NCBI GenBank assembly: GCA_963708795.1 | Contig: CAVPUH010000009.1 | Location: 62,001-126,000 of the forward strand | From: DAIQRJ01 sp963708795 | GTDB taxonomy: Bacteria; Actinomycetota; Actinomycetes; Propionibacteriales; DAIQRJ01 | Direction of reading: 5' to 3' | Length of the DNA stretch: 64,000 nt | Shown here: one piece after another, positions 9,011 through 18,325 of the stretch | How the letters are laid out: each line of letters begins with the position of its first letter | Position numbering within the stretch: position 1 is the first letter of the stretch | Position numbers and translations under genes: made by a program | Notes under the pieces: generated by a model | The model's database searches: none | Told to the model about the DNA's origin: nothing | What the model saw: the letters and a program-made list of their open reading frames with translations, nothing else

Positions 9011-10020
9011 ATGCCATCACCTGTCATCGAGGTCGACGACCTCCACAAGAGCTACGGCGAGCGTCACGCCGTCGGCGGCGTCTCGTTCACCGTCGAAGCG
9101 GGCGAGATCTTCGGGATCCTCGGGCCGAACGGCGCGGGTAAGACCACCACCGTCGAATGCATCGAGGGCCTGCGGGTGCCCGACAGCGGGACCGTGCGGG
9201 TGCTCGGTCGGGATCCCCATCACGACCGGTCCGCGGTGACGTCGGTGCTCGGTGCCCAGCTGCAGGAGAGCCAACTGCAGAACAAGATCACCGTGGCCGA
9301 GGCGATGACGCTGTTCGCGAGCTTCTACCCCGAGCCCGCCGACTGGCGCGAACTGCTCGCCCGGCTCGGGCTGACCGAGCACGCGGCCGTCCGCTTCGCC
9401 AAACTCTCCGGCGGCCAGAAGCAGCGGCTTTCCATTGCGCTCGCGCTGGTCGGACGTCCCGAGGTCGTCGTCCTCGACGAGCTGACCACCGGTCTGGACC
9501 CGGCGGCCCGACGGGAGACATGGTCGCTGGTCGAGGACATTCGCGACGCCGGTGTGACAGTCGTGCTCGTCACGCACTTCATGGAAGAGGCCGAACGGCT
9601 GTGCGACCGCGTCGTCGTGATCGACAACGGTGACGGGTCCGGCGGACGGGTCATCGCTGCTGGGAGCCCGGCCGACCTGGCCGGCGCGACGCAGACCCAG
9701 GTGATCACCTTCGTCCCCTCCGGCCACGTGGACATCGAGCAGCTCCGCGCGTTGCCTGCCGTCGGTTCGGTCGAGCGGCACGGTGAGCGGGTCTCGGTGT
9801 CGGGCTCGGACGCGGCGATCACCGAGCTGGTCACCGCACTGGCGCGCGACGGCATCGTCCTGCACCAGTTGCGTGTCCAGCAGGCGAGCCTCGACGACGC
9901 GTTCGTCCGGCTGACTGCGCACGAACCGGACTCCGGTACCGGATCGTCCGGTCCCGCGACGGCCGGTCGTCGTCGACCTCGGCCGCTACGTCGTCGACTT
10001 CGGAAGGGGCGCTTCGATGA
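9011..10020 (+). CDS. ABC exporter ATP-binding protein; frameshift in C-terminal tail
   Basis: ATPase subunit of an ABC-2 type exporter. Walker A GPNGAGKTT, Q-loop region LGAQLQESQL, signature LSGGQKQRLS, Walker B VVVLDELT and H-loop VTHFMEE are all present. A C-terminal extension ends in VQQASLDDAFVRLT, typical of DrrA/CcmA-like drug or lipid exporters. The frame has no stop here and reads on through the permease region. One base lost or gained near 9970 would give a Ser/Thr-rich tail ending at TGA 10018-10020, overlapping the permease ATG as ATGA. I take this as a sequencing indel. First gene of a four-gene exporter/two-component unit. Confidence 0.88.
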
Positions 10021-10808
10021 CCGCCGACCTCACGCTCATGCCGCAGCCGTCGGCCACCGGTGCACCACGTGGCGCCACCCGCGCCGTGATGACGACCGAG
10101 GCACGCCTGTTCCTGCGCGAGCCGCAGGCCCTGTTCTGGATTCTCGTCTTCCCCAGCGTGCTGCTGGTGATCCTCGGACTGATCCCGGCGTTTCGCGAAC
10201 CGAGTGCCGACCTCGGCGGGCAACGTGTCATCGACCTGTACCTCCCGATCGTGATCCTGTTGTCGATGCTGATGGCGGCCCTCCAGTCGATGCCGCCGGT
10301 GCTGGTGGGCTACCGGGAGCGTGGTGTCCTGCGCCGCCTGGCGGTGACACCGATGCGACCCGCGAGCCTGCTCGTGGCCCAGATCGCGGTGCACGCCGTG
10401 GCCGTGCTGGCGTCGACGATCATCGCGCTGGTGGTCGGGAAGGTGGCGTTCGACGTCAAGCTCCCGCAGGCCCCCGTCGGATGGTTGTTCGCCTATGTCC
10501 TGGCCCTGTTGGCTGCGCTGGCGATCGGCGGCACGCTGAGCGCGCTGGCGCCCACGACGAAGGTGTCGGCGACGATCGGCACCATCCTGTTCTTCCCGAT
10601 GATGTTCAGTGCCGGTCTGTGGCTCCCGGTCTCGACGATGCCGTCCACACTGCGCACCATCGTGGAGATCCTGCCGATGGGCGCGGCGTCCCAGGCACTG
10701 ACGGACGCTGCCGCCGGGTCGTGGCCGCAGTGGTGGCAACTCGGGATCGTGGCAGCATGGATCGTGGTCCTGATCGCGGCAGCGGCGCGGTTCTTCCGCT
10801 GGGAGTGA
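10017..10808 (+). CDS. ABC-2 type exporter permease
   Basis: A 263-residue membrane subunit with about six membrane segments. It has a long N-terminal cytoplasmic stretch before the first segment (ALFWILVFPSVLLVIL), the PPVLVGYRERGVLRRL coupling region, and the C-terminal ABC-2 signature around ILFFPMMFSAGLWLPV. Partner of the preceding ATPase (ATGA overlap). The histidine kinase gene starts two bases after its stop, so all four genes are likely one transcript. The substrate is unknown; antibiotic or lipid export is usual for this class. Confidence 0.9.
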   Translation: MTADLTLMPQPSATGAPRGATRAVMTTEARLFLREPQALFWILVFPSVLLVILGLIPAFREPSADLGGQRVIDLYLPIVILLSMLMAALQSMPPVLVGYRERGVLRRLAVTPMRPASLLVAQIAVHAVAVLASTIIALVVGKVAFDVKLPQAPVGWLFAYVLALLAALAIGGTLSALAPTTKVSATIGTILFFPMMFSAGLWLPVSTMPSTLRTIVEILPMGAASQALTDAAAGSWPQWWQLGIVAAWIVVLIAAAARFFRWE

Positions 10809-10810
10809 AG

Positions 10811-12238
10811 GTGACGAGTCGGATGACGGACGACCGGATGGTGGCCCGCGCCGGGGTGAACGGCGCTGGTGCCGCCCCCGACGCCCGGCGCACCGGCGCT
10901 GTCCCGACCCTTCCGCGATCGGGAACGCTCACCTGGGCGGCCGGAAGGTGGCGCGACAGCATGTTCGCGCAGACGCCCGAGGGTGGCCGACGGCTGACGA
11001 TCGCCGTCACCTACGCGCTGTTCGCGACCGGGTCGGTGCTCGCCCTGGGCACCCAGCAGAGGTTGTGGCCAGGCGCCGCGCGGATCAGCCTGCTGGTCGG
11101 CGGCATCGTCGTCACCCTGCTCTGGCTGCTGTGGTGGACAGCCGTCCGGCCGTACTGGCGCGGCGGGCCCTTCGACGCCCAGATCTACCTGTACGTGCGG
11201 GTCGTTCTCCTGTTCGTGCTCACGGTGATCAACCCGTTCTTCGCTGTCGCGGCGTTCATCGGCTACATCGACGCCGACGAACTCCCGAGTCGACGGCAGG
11301 CAACCGTCATGGTCGCCGCGACGGCGCTGATCCTGGCCGGGTCGCAGTCCGGCGGCCTGCCGCCGCGCAGCGTGGGCCAGGCGATCGTCGCGGTCGGACT
11401 GTTCGGGTTGAACTTCGGCCTGGCCACGGTCTTCCTCCACCAGGCCTTGAAGCAGAACGCGTTGAGTGAGTCCCGCGTGGTGATGATCTCGACCCTGGAG
11501 GACACGAACCGCCGGCTCGAGGACGCGATGGCCGAGAACGTCGCGCTGCAGCGACAACTCCTCGTGCAGGCGCGTGAAGCGGGCGTCCAGGACGAACGTC
11601 AGCGGCTTGCGCGCGAGATCCACGACACGATCGCTCAGGGACTTGCCGGCATCGTGACGCAGTTGCAGGCTGCCCGCTCGGCGCCGGCGGACGCGTCCGA
11701 CCACGTCGATCGTGCTGCCCAGCTGGCTCGGGACAGCCTCGACGAAGCCAGGCGCTCGGTTCGGGCGCTGGGGCCGCGGGAGTTGACCGACGACGCGCTG
11801 CCCGACGCCGTACGGGCCCTGGTCGCCCAGTGGTCGGCCGACACGGGTGTTCCGGCGGTCCTCCAGACCACGGGGCCGGTCCGTCCGCTGCACGAGGAGA
11901 TCGAGGCGACGCTGCTGCGCATCACCCAGGAGTCGTTGACGAACATCGCCCGGCACGCAGCCGCGACTCGGGTCGGCGTGACGCTGTCCTACATGAACGA
12001 CGAGGTGACATTGGACGTCCGCGACGACGGGCGAGGCTTCAGCGCCGATGCCGCCCTGCCGGCCCCCGACGGCGTCGACGATCGGTCGTCCGGCTTCGGG
12101 ATTCCCGGCATGCGGTTGCGGGCGATGCGAGTCTCCGGCGCGCTCGAGGTCGAGTCCGAGCCCGACGGGGGAACCGCGATCTCGGTTCGCGTGCCGGCGA
12201 TCGGCCGTGAGAACGGCACGGACGGATGCGATGACTGA
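10811..12238 (+). CDS. NarL/DesK-type sensor histidine kinase
   Basis: A 475-residue membrane kinase. Five to six hydrophobic segments lie between residues 60 and 210, followed by a coiled linker (LEDTNRRLEDAMAENVALQRQL). The HisKA_3 dimerisation box has the phosphorylated His in REIHDTIAQGLAG at about 271. The ATPase domain shows an N-box (ESLTNIARHA) and G-box (DDGRGF, GFGIPGM). The GTG start at 10811 follows the permease stop by two bases. The stop overlaps the response regulator start by eight bases. The membrane sensor without a large extracellular loop and the linkage to an ABC exporter suggest that it detects the exported compound or membrane stress and controls the exporter. Confidence 0.92.
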   Translation: MTSRMTDDRMVARAGVNGAGAAPDARRTGAVPTLPRSGTLTWAAGRWRDSMFAQTPEGGRRLTIAVTYALFATGSVLALGTQQRLWPGAARISLLVGGIVVTLLWLLWWTAVRPYWRGGPFDAQIYLYVRVVLLFVLTVINPFFAVAAFIGYIDADELPSRRQATVMVAATALILAGSQSGGLPPRSVGQAIVAVGLFGLNFGLATVFLHQALKQNALSESRVVMISTLEDTNRRLEDAMAENVALQRQLLVQAREAGVQDERQRLAREIHDTIAQGLAGIVTQLQAARSAPADASDHVDRAAQLARDSLDEARRSVRALGPRELTDDALPDAVRALVAQWSADTGVPAVLQTTGPVRPLHEEIEATLLRITQESLTNIARHAAATRVGVTLSYMNDEVTLDVRDDGRGFSADAALPAPDGVDDRSSGFGIPGMRLRAMRVSGALEVESEPDGGTAISVRVPAIGRENGTDGCDD

Positions 12239-12891
12239 CGCGGCCGGGGCAGCGCCGGTGTCGGCGCCGATCAGACTCGTGGTCGTCGACGATCACCCCG
12301 TGGTCCGCGACGGCTTGCGCGGCATGCTGTCCGGCGAGGAGATCGAGGTCGTCGGGGAAGCCGCCGACGGGGTTGCGGCGGTCGAGTTGATCGCGCGGGT
12401 CGACCCCGACGTCGCACTGATGGACCTGCGGATGCCCGGAGGCGGCGGGGTCGAGGCGATCAGGGAGATCGGCCGGCGGAAGCTCCGGTGCCGGGTACTG
12501 GTCCTCACGACCTACGGCGCCGACTCGGACACGATCCCCGCGATCGAGGCCGGGGCCACCGGGTACCTGCTGAAGGACGCGCCGAGGGATCAGCTCGTCG
12601 CCGGAATCAGGGCAGCCGCGACCGGGCAACCGGTGTTGTCCCCTGCGATCGCGGCCAAGCTGATGTCGCGGGTGCGGGAGCCGGCCGGCGAACCGCTGAG
12701 CTCACGGGAGCGCGAGGTCCTGGGACTGGTGGCGCGGGGGACGTCGAACCGGGAGATCGCGAAGTCGCTGTTCATCAGCGAGGCGACGGTGAAGACGCAC
12801 CTGGTGCACGTGTACGAGAAGCTCGGGCGTGCGGGACCGCGCGGCTGCGGTGGCCACGGCGTACGAGCAGGGACTGCTGGGCGGGCGGTAG
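12231..12891 (+). CDS. LuxR/NarL-type response regulator; one frameshift
   Basis: Receiver domain with VVVDDHPVVRDGL, phosphoacceptor Asp in ALMDLRMPGG (about residue 64), and LTTY and LLKDAP switch residues, followed by a GerE/LuxR helix-turn-helix (LSSREREVLGLVARG, ISEATVKTHLVHVYEKLG). After KLG the frame changes. Dropping one base near 12828 gives VRDRAAAVATAYEQGLLGGR and a stop at 12889-12891, the exact family ending. The gene is therefore read as intact with a one-base overcall in a G run. Cognate regulator of the preceding kinase. Confidence 0.88.
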
Positions 12892-12954
12892 TCGGTCGGC
12901 CGGGACACGTCGGTTCGGTCGTCGCCGGTTTGCGCACTTCGTCGGTGATCCGCG

Positions 12955-13210
12955 TTGTCCACAGGTGTCCCTCGGCGAGACCCGGGGGCGCGGCGGGTCG
13001 GCCATGCTCGGCCCATGGCAAGGCAGCTCACGTCTCCGCAGGACGAGCCACTCCCGGTGCATCGAGGGACTCCTCGGCGGGCGGTGGTCCGTCGACGCTG
13101 CCGCGGGGGTACGCACCAGACCGAACGATCACCGTCGGTGAGCCGCGGTTGTCCACAGGCAGCGCGCTGTCAGTGGCGCGGTCCAGCCAGCCGGTCAGCC
13201 TCTGTCCACA
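12955..13210 (+). other. Three DnaA-box-like 9-mers
   Basis: TTGTCCACA occurs at 12955-12963 and 13149-13157, and CTGTCCACA at 13202-13210, all on the plus strand. TTGTCCACA is the high-GC actinobacterial DnaA box. There is no dnaA, dnaN or AT-rich unwinding region nearby, so this is not the chromosomal origin. It could titrate DnaA or be chance in GC-rich DNA. Confidence 0.4.
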
Positions 13211-13221
13211 GCTGGGCCGCC

Positions 13222-13239
13222 TGTGTACGGACCTACACA
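13222..13239. promoter_or_regulatory. Palindrome upstream of the lipoprotein gene
   Basis: TGTGTA-CGGACC-TACACA is a perfect 6+6 inverted repeat with a six-base spacer. It lies about 50 bases before the lipoprotein ATG, where an operator would sit. No regulator gene for it is evident. Confidence 0.35.
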
Positions 13240-13287
13240 CATCTAGTGCATGCTTTGCGGCAATCTCGAGACCGAAGGGCCGCTCGC

Positions 13288-13949
13288 ATGACTCCGCTGA
13301 GACGACTGACCGCCGTGACGGCCGCCGCCGTCATGACGTGCGGCGCCGTGTCGTGCACGAAGGACGACCCGAGCTCGACGCCGCCGCCGACGGCCTCGAG
13401 CGCGTCGACATCGGCCACACCGACAGCGACGGCCACTGCAACAGCTACACCGACGCCCACACCAACGAAGTCGGCTCCCGTCTTGACGCCCCGAGCGCAG
13501 GCCGCAGCAGACGCCGTTGCGATGGTCGGGAAGTACTACGTCGACACCGACGCACTCTCGGGACAGCCACCTCCTGCGGCAGACACGACGACGGCCCGAC
13601 TCTCGACTGCGTGCCGTCTGGGACCGAGTTCAAGCGATGCCGAGAGCATTATCGCTGACCTTCGCTCGCGGGGCAGCATCAGACCGGCCGTGCGACCTTC
13701 GACGACGCGCGCGTTGCGAAAACACGGTCAAGCCGCGGATCCAACGCGATCCGCCGGCGATCGTGTCTCGATTGACGTATGCCTCGACACGAGCAAGATC
13801 GACCTCGTCGACAAGACGGGAAAGTCGCACCTCGTGCCAGGCCGAATCGTCCGGCGCCCAACCCACCTTCGACGTGGTCAACGCAGTCGTGGCCAGCCCG
13901 CGAACGGTGGCGAGTCAGTTCATCGTCGATGAGAGCCACGACGTGCTGA
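13288..13949 (+). CDS. Secreted lipoprotein, resembles DUF6318 family; several frameshifts
   Basis: Starts at ATG 13288 with a lipoprotein signal peptide (hydrophobic core TAVTAAAVMTCGAV; lipobox AVSC, the Cys at about residue 23). A low-complexity Thr/Pro/Ala/Ser linker (residues 30-65) follows, then a folded region beginning AQAAADAVAMVGKYYVDTDAL. Later pieces occur in different frames: AESIIADLRSRG, GRATFDDARVAKTRS, CLDTSKIDLVDKTGK and SQFIVDES. Together they resemble the actinobacterial DUF6318 lipoproteins. At least three indels are needed. The probable stop TGA 13947-13949 overlaps the GTG start of the next gene. Anchored outside the membrane; function unknown. DUF6318 assignment is from memory of the pattern. 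Confidence 0.5.
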
Positions 13950-14857
13950 AGCGCAATCGCGGCCATCGCGACTCTTCGGTGTCGCGACTGCTTCCTGCCA
14001 CGCTTCGTGGACGCGCGCGTGCGCGAAGGCGCCGAGGCTGCGGCTCAGAATGCGGATGGCCGTCAATGCCAGCGAAACGCACTCGTCCGACGGAAGCCAG
14101 CAGACGATCAAGCCGACGAACACGAGCAACTCGGCCGCGGCCCAGCAGCGTGCGTCGACCACAAGTTCTCGACACCGCCTCGCACGATTCCCTGCAGCAC
14201 GAGCGCTGGCACCTGGTGGAACTCAAACAGTGTTACGGGAAGCAGTACGGCGGCGAGATGACGTGGGACGGGTTGGACGAGTTGGTACTCCTGCGTCAGC
14301 CCTGTCTATGCGGGTAGCCAGTTCACGGACGACTTCGTCGTGGTCGAAATGCCAACCTCCGCCCGACCCGGCCACCATCGCTGGCGAGATTCTGGCGAGC
14401 ATCAATCTGCGAGCGGTGGATATCGGCCTCGCGCCTAAGCCTGGCCCCACGTCAGCGAGCCTGATCGGCTTGCCGGTGTGGATGTGGGTCGACGATCCGT
14501 CCGCGACTACCTGGGGTCCGGAATCCAAGTCCAAGACCGAGCGTGGTCTCACCGTCACGGTCACCGCAGCCGTCGATTACGTGGACTGGACCATGGGTGA
14601 CGGCACGACCGTCCGATGTGACCAAGGCACTGCCCGGCCGGAGAGCGACTCCGTCGAACCCTCACCTGATTGCGGCCACGTCTACTCGACGTCGAGCGCC
14701 GATCAGGCAAGCGGGAAGTTCTCGATCACGGCGACGTCGCACTGGACGGTGAGGTGGGTCGCCGGCGCACTGAACGGGACGCTCGACCCGCTCGAGCTGA
14801 CCAGCACGGGCCCAACTGGCGATCGTCGAATCTCATGCTGTGCTGAGCAGAGGATGA
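13943..14857 (+). CDS. Secreted PKD-like hypothetical protein; several frameshifts
   Basis: A probable GTG start at 13943 and pieces in shifted frames suggest a signal peptide (IAAIATL then GVATASC). Cysteine-bearing segments (SAGTWW, KQCYGKQYGGEMTWDG, WYSCVSPVYAG) lead to a long clear stretch from about 14356: PPPDPATIAGEILASINLRA, GLPVWMWVDDPSATTWGP, VDWTMGDGTTVRC, PDCGHVYSTSS, ITATSHWTVRW. The beta-rich MGDG...HVY pattern is PKD-like. This protein type commonly follows a DUF6318-type lipoprotein gene in actinobacteria. At least three indels are required; the likely true stop is TGA 14855-14857. Probably exported; function unknown. Confidence 0.5.
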
Positions 14858-14952
14858 TCATGGCGCCGAGCTGGTCGTTCGTCCGGACGATCTGACGGAG
14901 GTAGCACCGCCCGCCGAATTGTCTTCTCCACAAGGTCATTCTCGACCGTGAA

Positions 14953-14975
14953 CTGTCGGTGGTCACGTCTAGGTT
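14953..14975 (+). promoter_or_regulatory. RecA-NDp/PafBC-type DNA-damage promoter of the HNH gene
   Basis: CTGTCGGTG (14953-14961), eight bases, then TAGGTT (14970-14975) matches the published consensus TTGTCRGTG-N8-TAGNNT at every defined position except the first. The ATG at 14982 lies six bases past the -10, so transcription would start at or next to the start codon and the message would be leaderless. DUF222/13E12 genes are known members of this regulon in mycobacteria. Confidence 0.65.
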
Positions 14976-14981
14976 GATGGC

Positions 14982-16329
14982 ATGTCGATCACCGATCCGC
15001 CTCCTGCCGACCATCCGGTCGTCGTGGCGATCGGTGGCGTGGAAGCTTTGTTGCGTCCACTGGCCGAGTCAGGTTCGACACAGCTCTGGCGGCTCACTGA
15101 CGCGGAGATGCTCATCGCCTACCAGCAGGTCCAGGCAACGACAGCGATGCAGGAAGCATTGCGGATGTCCATGCTCGCCGAGCTGGAACAGCGACAGGTC
15201 TGCCAACACGAGTTCGGGCTCGACACTGCCGGCTGGCTACGTGCGACCTGTGCACAGTCCGCGCGGTCGGCCAAGCGGGATGTCCTCGTGGCCACGGCGT
15301 TGAACACCCGGTTCGACCAGACAGAGCGAGCCCTCGCCAGTGGCACCCTGTCCGGTGAGCAGGCCACCGCCATTGCCGGCGTGCTCGACCAGCTCCCACC
15401 GGATCTGACCGACGACCAAATCCAGGCAGCCGAAGCAAGCGATGGTCGGCTACGCCGCGACGTACGACCCGCTCGGCTTGACCCGACTTGCGCACCACGT
15501 GGTCGATGTCGTCGCTCCGGAGATCGCCGAAGCGGCCGAGGCCGAGCGGCTCGAACGCGAGGAAGCCGAAGCACGGCGGACTCGCTACCTGCGTTGGGGG
15601 CACGACGGCCACGGAAGCCTCTACCTCTGGGGCAAGCTGCCGATCTCGGACGGCGAAGCACTACGGGCAGTCGTCGATGCGATCGCCAACCACGACCAGC
15701 GTGGGATCGACCTCGAGCCGGACGGAGGTGACCGGCGACCCATCGAGCAACGCCGAGCCGATGCACTCGTCACGATCACCGCGTCGTACTGCAGCGAGGC
15801 CGCTGCGCCCGCTCACGGCGGCGACCGCCCCAGGATCACCGTCCTCCTCGACTACGACACCCTCGTCCACGGCGTCCGCACCGCCACTCTCATCGACTCG
15901 GGCGAGGTGATCAGCGCCGGGGAGGCACGACACCTCGCGTGTGACGCCGATCTGATCCCCGTCGTTCTCGACGGGACGGGCCAGCCGCTCGATGTGGGAC
16001 GCGAACAACGGCTCTTCGCTGGCGGGCTTCGGCAAGCGCTCCAGACCCGGGACCAGGGGTGCGTCTTCCCCGGCTGCGACCGACCACCGCGGGCCTGCGA
16101 AGCCCACCACCTGATCCCTTGGTGGGACGGTGGTCGAACGAGCCTCGGCAACGGCGTTCTACTCTGCCGACATCACCATCGGCTCATCGAGCCGGATCGG
16201 CAGGTGCCCGAACACGAGCAGTGGCACATGCGCATGGGGCTCGACGGCTATCCCGACACCATCCCGCCTGCACACCATGATCCGGATCGGAAGCCGATCC
16301 GGCACGTGCGCCACCCACAGCGGACCTGA
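14982..16329 (+). CDS. DUF222 (13E12-type) HNH endonuclease; one frameshift
   Basis: About 449 residues after repair. An N-terminal DUF222 helical domain (EMLIAYQQVQATTAMQEA, GLDTAGWLRATCAQSARSAK, SGEQATAIAGVLDQLP) is followed by a C-terminal HNH nuclease (RDQGCVFPGCDRPPRACEAHH, then LCRHHHRL) with a Cys4 zinc site and the catalytic His. The frame changes near 15435: QIQAAEA is followed, one base off, by AMVGYAATYDPLGL as in homologues. Such genes are multicopy in actinobacteria and induced by DNA damage; their biological role is unsettled. The promoter just upstream fits that. ATG 14982 is chosen for its fit to a leaderless transcript. Confidence 0.88.
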
Positions 16330-16394
16330 CCGATGTCGAGTTGCCACTGTTGTCGAGTTGCCGATGCGTCGCGCCCGCACAAGGATCGTCCGCG

Positions 16395-17189
16395 ATGACT
16401 GACACGACCCCACCGACCGATGACTCCGAGTGGCTCACCGGCGGCAACATGAACGCCGTCGAACGGATCGGCGACACCGTCCATCGCGCCGCCGGGCCTT
16501 GGACTCCGACGATCCATCGACTGCTCGACCATCTGCACGAACACGGTGTCGGCTGGCTCCCGCGAGCGCTCGGGTTCGACCTCGCCGGCCGCGAGATCCT
16601 CAGCTACCTGCCCGGTTACGTCCCCGCCTACCCGCTGCCTGCCTGGATCTGGGACGACGCCGTGCTGACCTCAGCAGTCGAGCGGATGGCCGAGTTCCAT
16701 GACGCCACCACCGCCTTCACGACTCCGGACGACGTCTGGCAGCTACCTGCTCACGCGCCCGCCGAAGTCGTCTGCCACAACGATTTCGCCCCGTACAACA
16801 TGGTCTTCGCCGACGACCACACGCTGACGGGTGTCATCGACTGCGACACGGCTTCCCCGGGACCACGGGTGTGGGATCTGGCCTACCTCGCCTACCGGCT
16901 CGTGCCCTTGACCGCGCCGGACAACACCGACACTCCCCCGACACCGGCAGTCGAGAAGGCGCGACGGCTCCGACTCGTCACCGACGTCTACGGGCACGAA
17001 CTCACCGCCGAGGGCATCGCGGAAACCGCCATCCGTCGGCTCGACGACCTCGCGGCCTTCACCGCAGAACGGGTCGCCTCCAATGCCGAACTGGCCGATC
17101 ACGTCGCGCTCTACCGCAGCGACGCCCGCTGGATCCGCGACAATCTCACTGCGTTGACCGCGGGGGACGCCGGCGTCGCAGGACCCTGA
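16395..17189 (+). CDS. APH-fold phosphotransferase family protein
   Basis: A 264-residue aminoglycoside-phosphotransferase-like kinase. Visible motifs are the catalytic Brenner loop VCHNDFAPYNMVF (Asp and Asn) and the DFG-equivalent GVIDCDTASPGPRVWDLAYL. The N-terminal ATP-lobe is short (starts TGGNMNAVERIGDTVHR), as in the widespread choline/aminoglycoside-kinase-like group. ATG 16395 has AAGGAT eight bases upstream. It follows the HNH gene in the same direction by 65 bases and converges on glutathione peroxidase with a 3-base gap. The substrate is unknown; antibiotic resistance should not be assumed. Confidence 0.85.
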   Translation: MTDTTPPTDDSEWLTGGNMNAVERIGDTVHRAAGPWTPTIHRLLDHLHEHGVGWLPRALGFDLAGREILSYLPGYVPAYPLPAWIWDDAVLTSAVERMAEFHDATTAFTTPDDVWQLPAHAPAEVVCHNDFAPYNMVFADDHTLTGVIDCDTASPGPRVWDLAYLAYRLVPLTAPDNTDTPPTPAVEKARRLRLVTDVYGHELTAEGIAETAIRRLDDLAAFTAERVASNAELADHVALYRSDARWIRDNLTALTAGDAGVAGP

Positions 17190-17192
17190 CCG

Positions 17193-17681
<489 letters not shown>

Positions 17682-17688
17682 GCCCACG

Positions 17689-17694
17689 ACCCTA
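17689..17694 (-). promoter_or_regulatory. -10 element giving a leaderless glutathione peroxidase message
   Basis: On the minus strand TAGGGT ends seven bases before the ATG at 17681. That spacing puts the transcription start at the start codon. No ribosome site is present, which fits a leaderless transcript. The -35 is not obvious. Confidence 0.35.
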
Positions 17695-17736
17695 CGCTCG
17701 GGCCATCCGGCACTCGCGGGCGGTCGTCGACGCTCC

Positions 17737-18123
17737 TCACCACAGCGATGGGATTCCACACGCCCGAAGCTGCCTCACCGTCTGTGCCGTCACCGCACCC
17801 CTGCACGACGTCGTCCGGTCGAGTGTGCTGTCGTGGATGATCACCGGTACCCCGTCGGCCGAGAACCGGGCGTCAGTCTCGATCGCGTCGGCCCGATTGT
17901 GGATGGCGGCAAGAAAGGCCGGGATCGTGTTCTCCGCGAGCCCGGGCGTCCCGCCCCGATGGGCGACGATCGAGGGGAGTGTGCTCGCCGTGGCGATCCG
18001 CGGCGTCACCCCACGACGATCCGCGTGAGCCGACGGCAAAGCCACGAACACAGCGGCGAGTACGACAGACATCGGCACGGCAGCGCGAGCGACGCGGCGG
18101 ACGGCGCGACCCATTGTGGACAT
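17737..18123 (-). pseudogene. Truncated glycerophosphodiester phosphodiesterase with signal peptide
   Basis: Starts at ATG 18123 with a GGGGGG ribosome site and a Sec signal peptide (RRVARAAVPMSVVLAAVFVALPSAHA). Then comes the GDPD N-terminus: IVAHRGGTPGLAENTIPAF with the catalytic His and Arg, IETDARFSADGVPVIIHD with the metal-binding Glu/Asp and second His, and LDRTT. It ends after about 128 residues at TGA 17737, where family members run to 250-330. The next gene begins 55 bases on, so no room remains for the missing barrel strands. This is a deletion remnant, not a simple frameshift; a functional product is unlikely. Confidence 0.75.
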
Positions 18124-18225
18124 CGAAAGCCCCCCACTTCGAACTCGTCGGGGACCTGTGTCTTCAGCCACGTCGCGCCCGCGGCTGCCGGAGCCTCCCA
18201 TGATCGTCACTCGACGTTGAGCACG

Positions 18226-18240
18226 ATCACGTTACGTGAT
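18226..18240. promoter_or_regulatory. Perfect inverted repeat upstream of the phosphodiesterase remnant
   Basis: ATCACG-TTA-CGTGAT, about 100 bases before the truncated GDPD start and beyond the end of the GH38 operon. It looks like a small operator; no matching regulator is evident. Confidence 0.3.
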
Positions 18241-18325
18241 AGCCCGTCCAGTGGACGATTCGAGTGCTACGAACCCGTAACGATCTGGTCGCGGACCGTT
18301 CCCGGCCCGGTCACTGGGCCGGTTG

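Larger units (their letters stand above)
12892..13287. other. 396-base intergenic region
   Basis: No gene is apparent here. It holds three copies of an actinobacterial DnaA-box-like 9-mer and, close to the downstream lipoprotein gene, a TGTGTA-N6-TACACA palindrome (both listed separately). A CTGTCAGTG at 13167-13175 resembles the -35 half of the RecA-NDp promoter but lacks a matching -10. Confidence 0.5.

Noticed and set aside
9011..12238. Apparent ABC ATPase-histidine kinase fusion in one frame
   Set aside because: The middle is the shadow of the intact permease gene; the ATPase lost its stop through a frameshift.
13167..13189. Fifth RecA-NDp site (CTGTCAGTG)
   Set aside because: After eight bases the -10 would be CAGCCA, which lacks the required T residues.
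12892..13287. Chromosomal origin of replication
   Set aside because: Only three DnaA-like boxes, no dnaA/dnaN, no AT-rich element.
13920..14162. Minus-strand ORF with a hydrophobic stretch (LLVFVGLIVCWL)
   Set aside because: Antisense to the PKD-like gene, whose family features are on the plus strand; no ribosome site.
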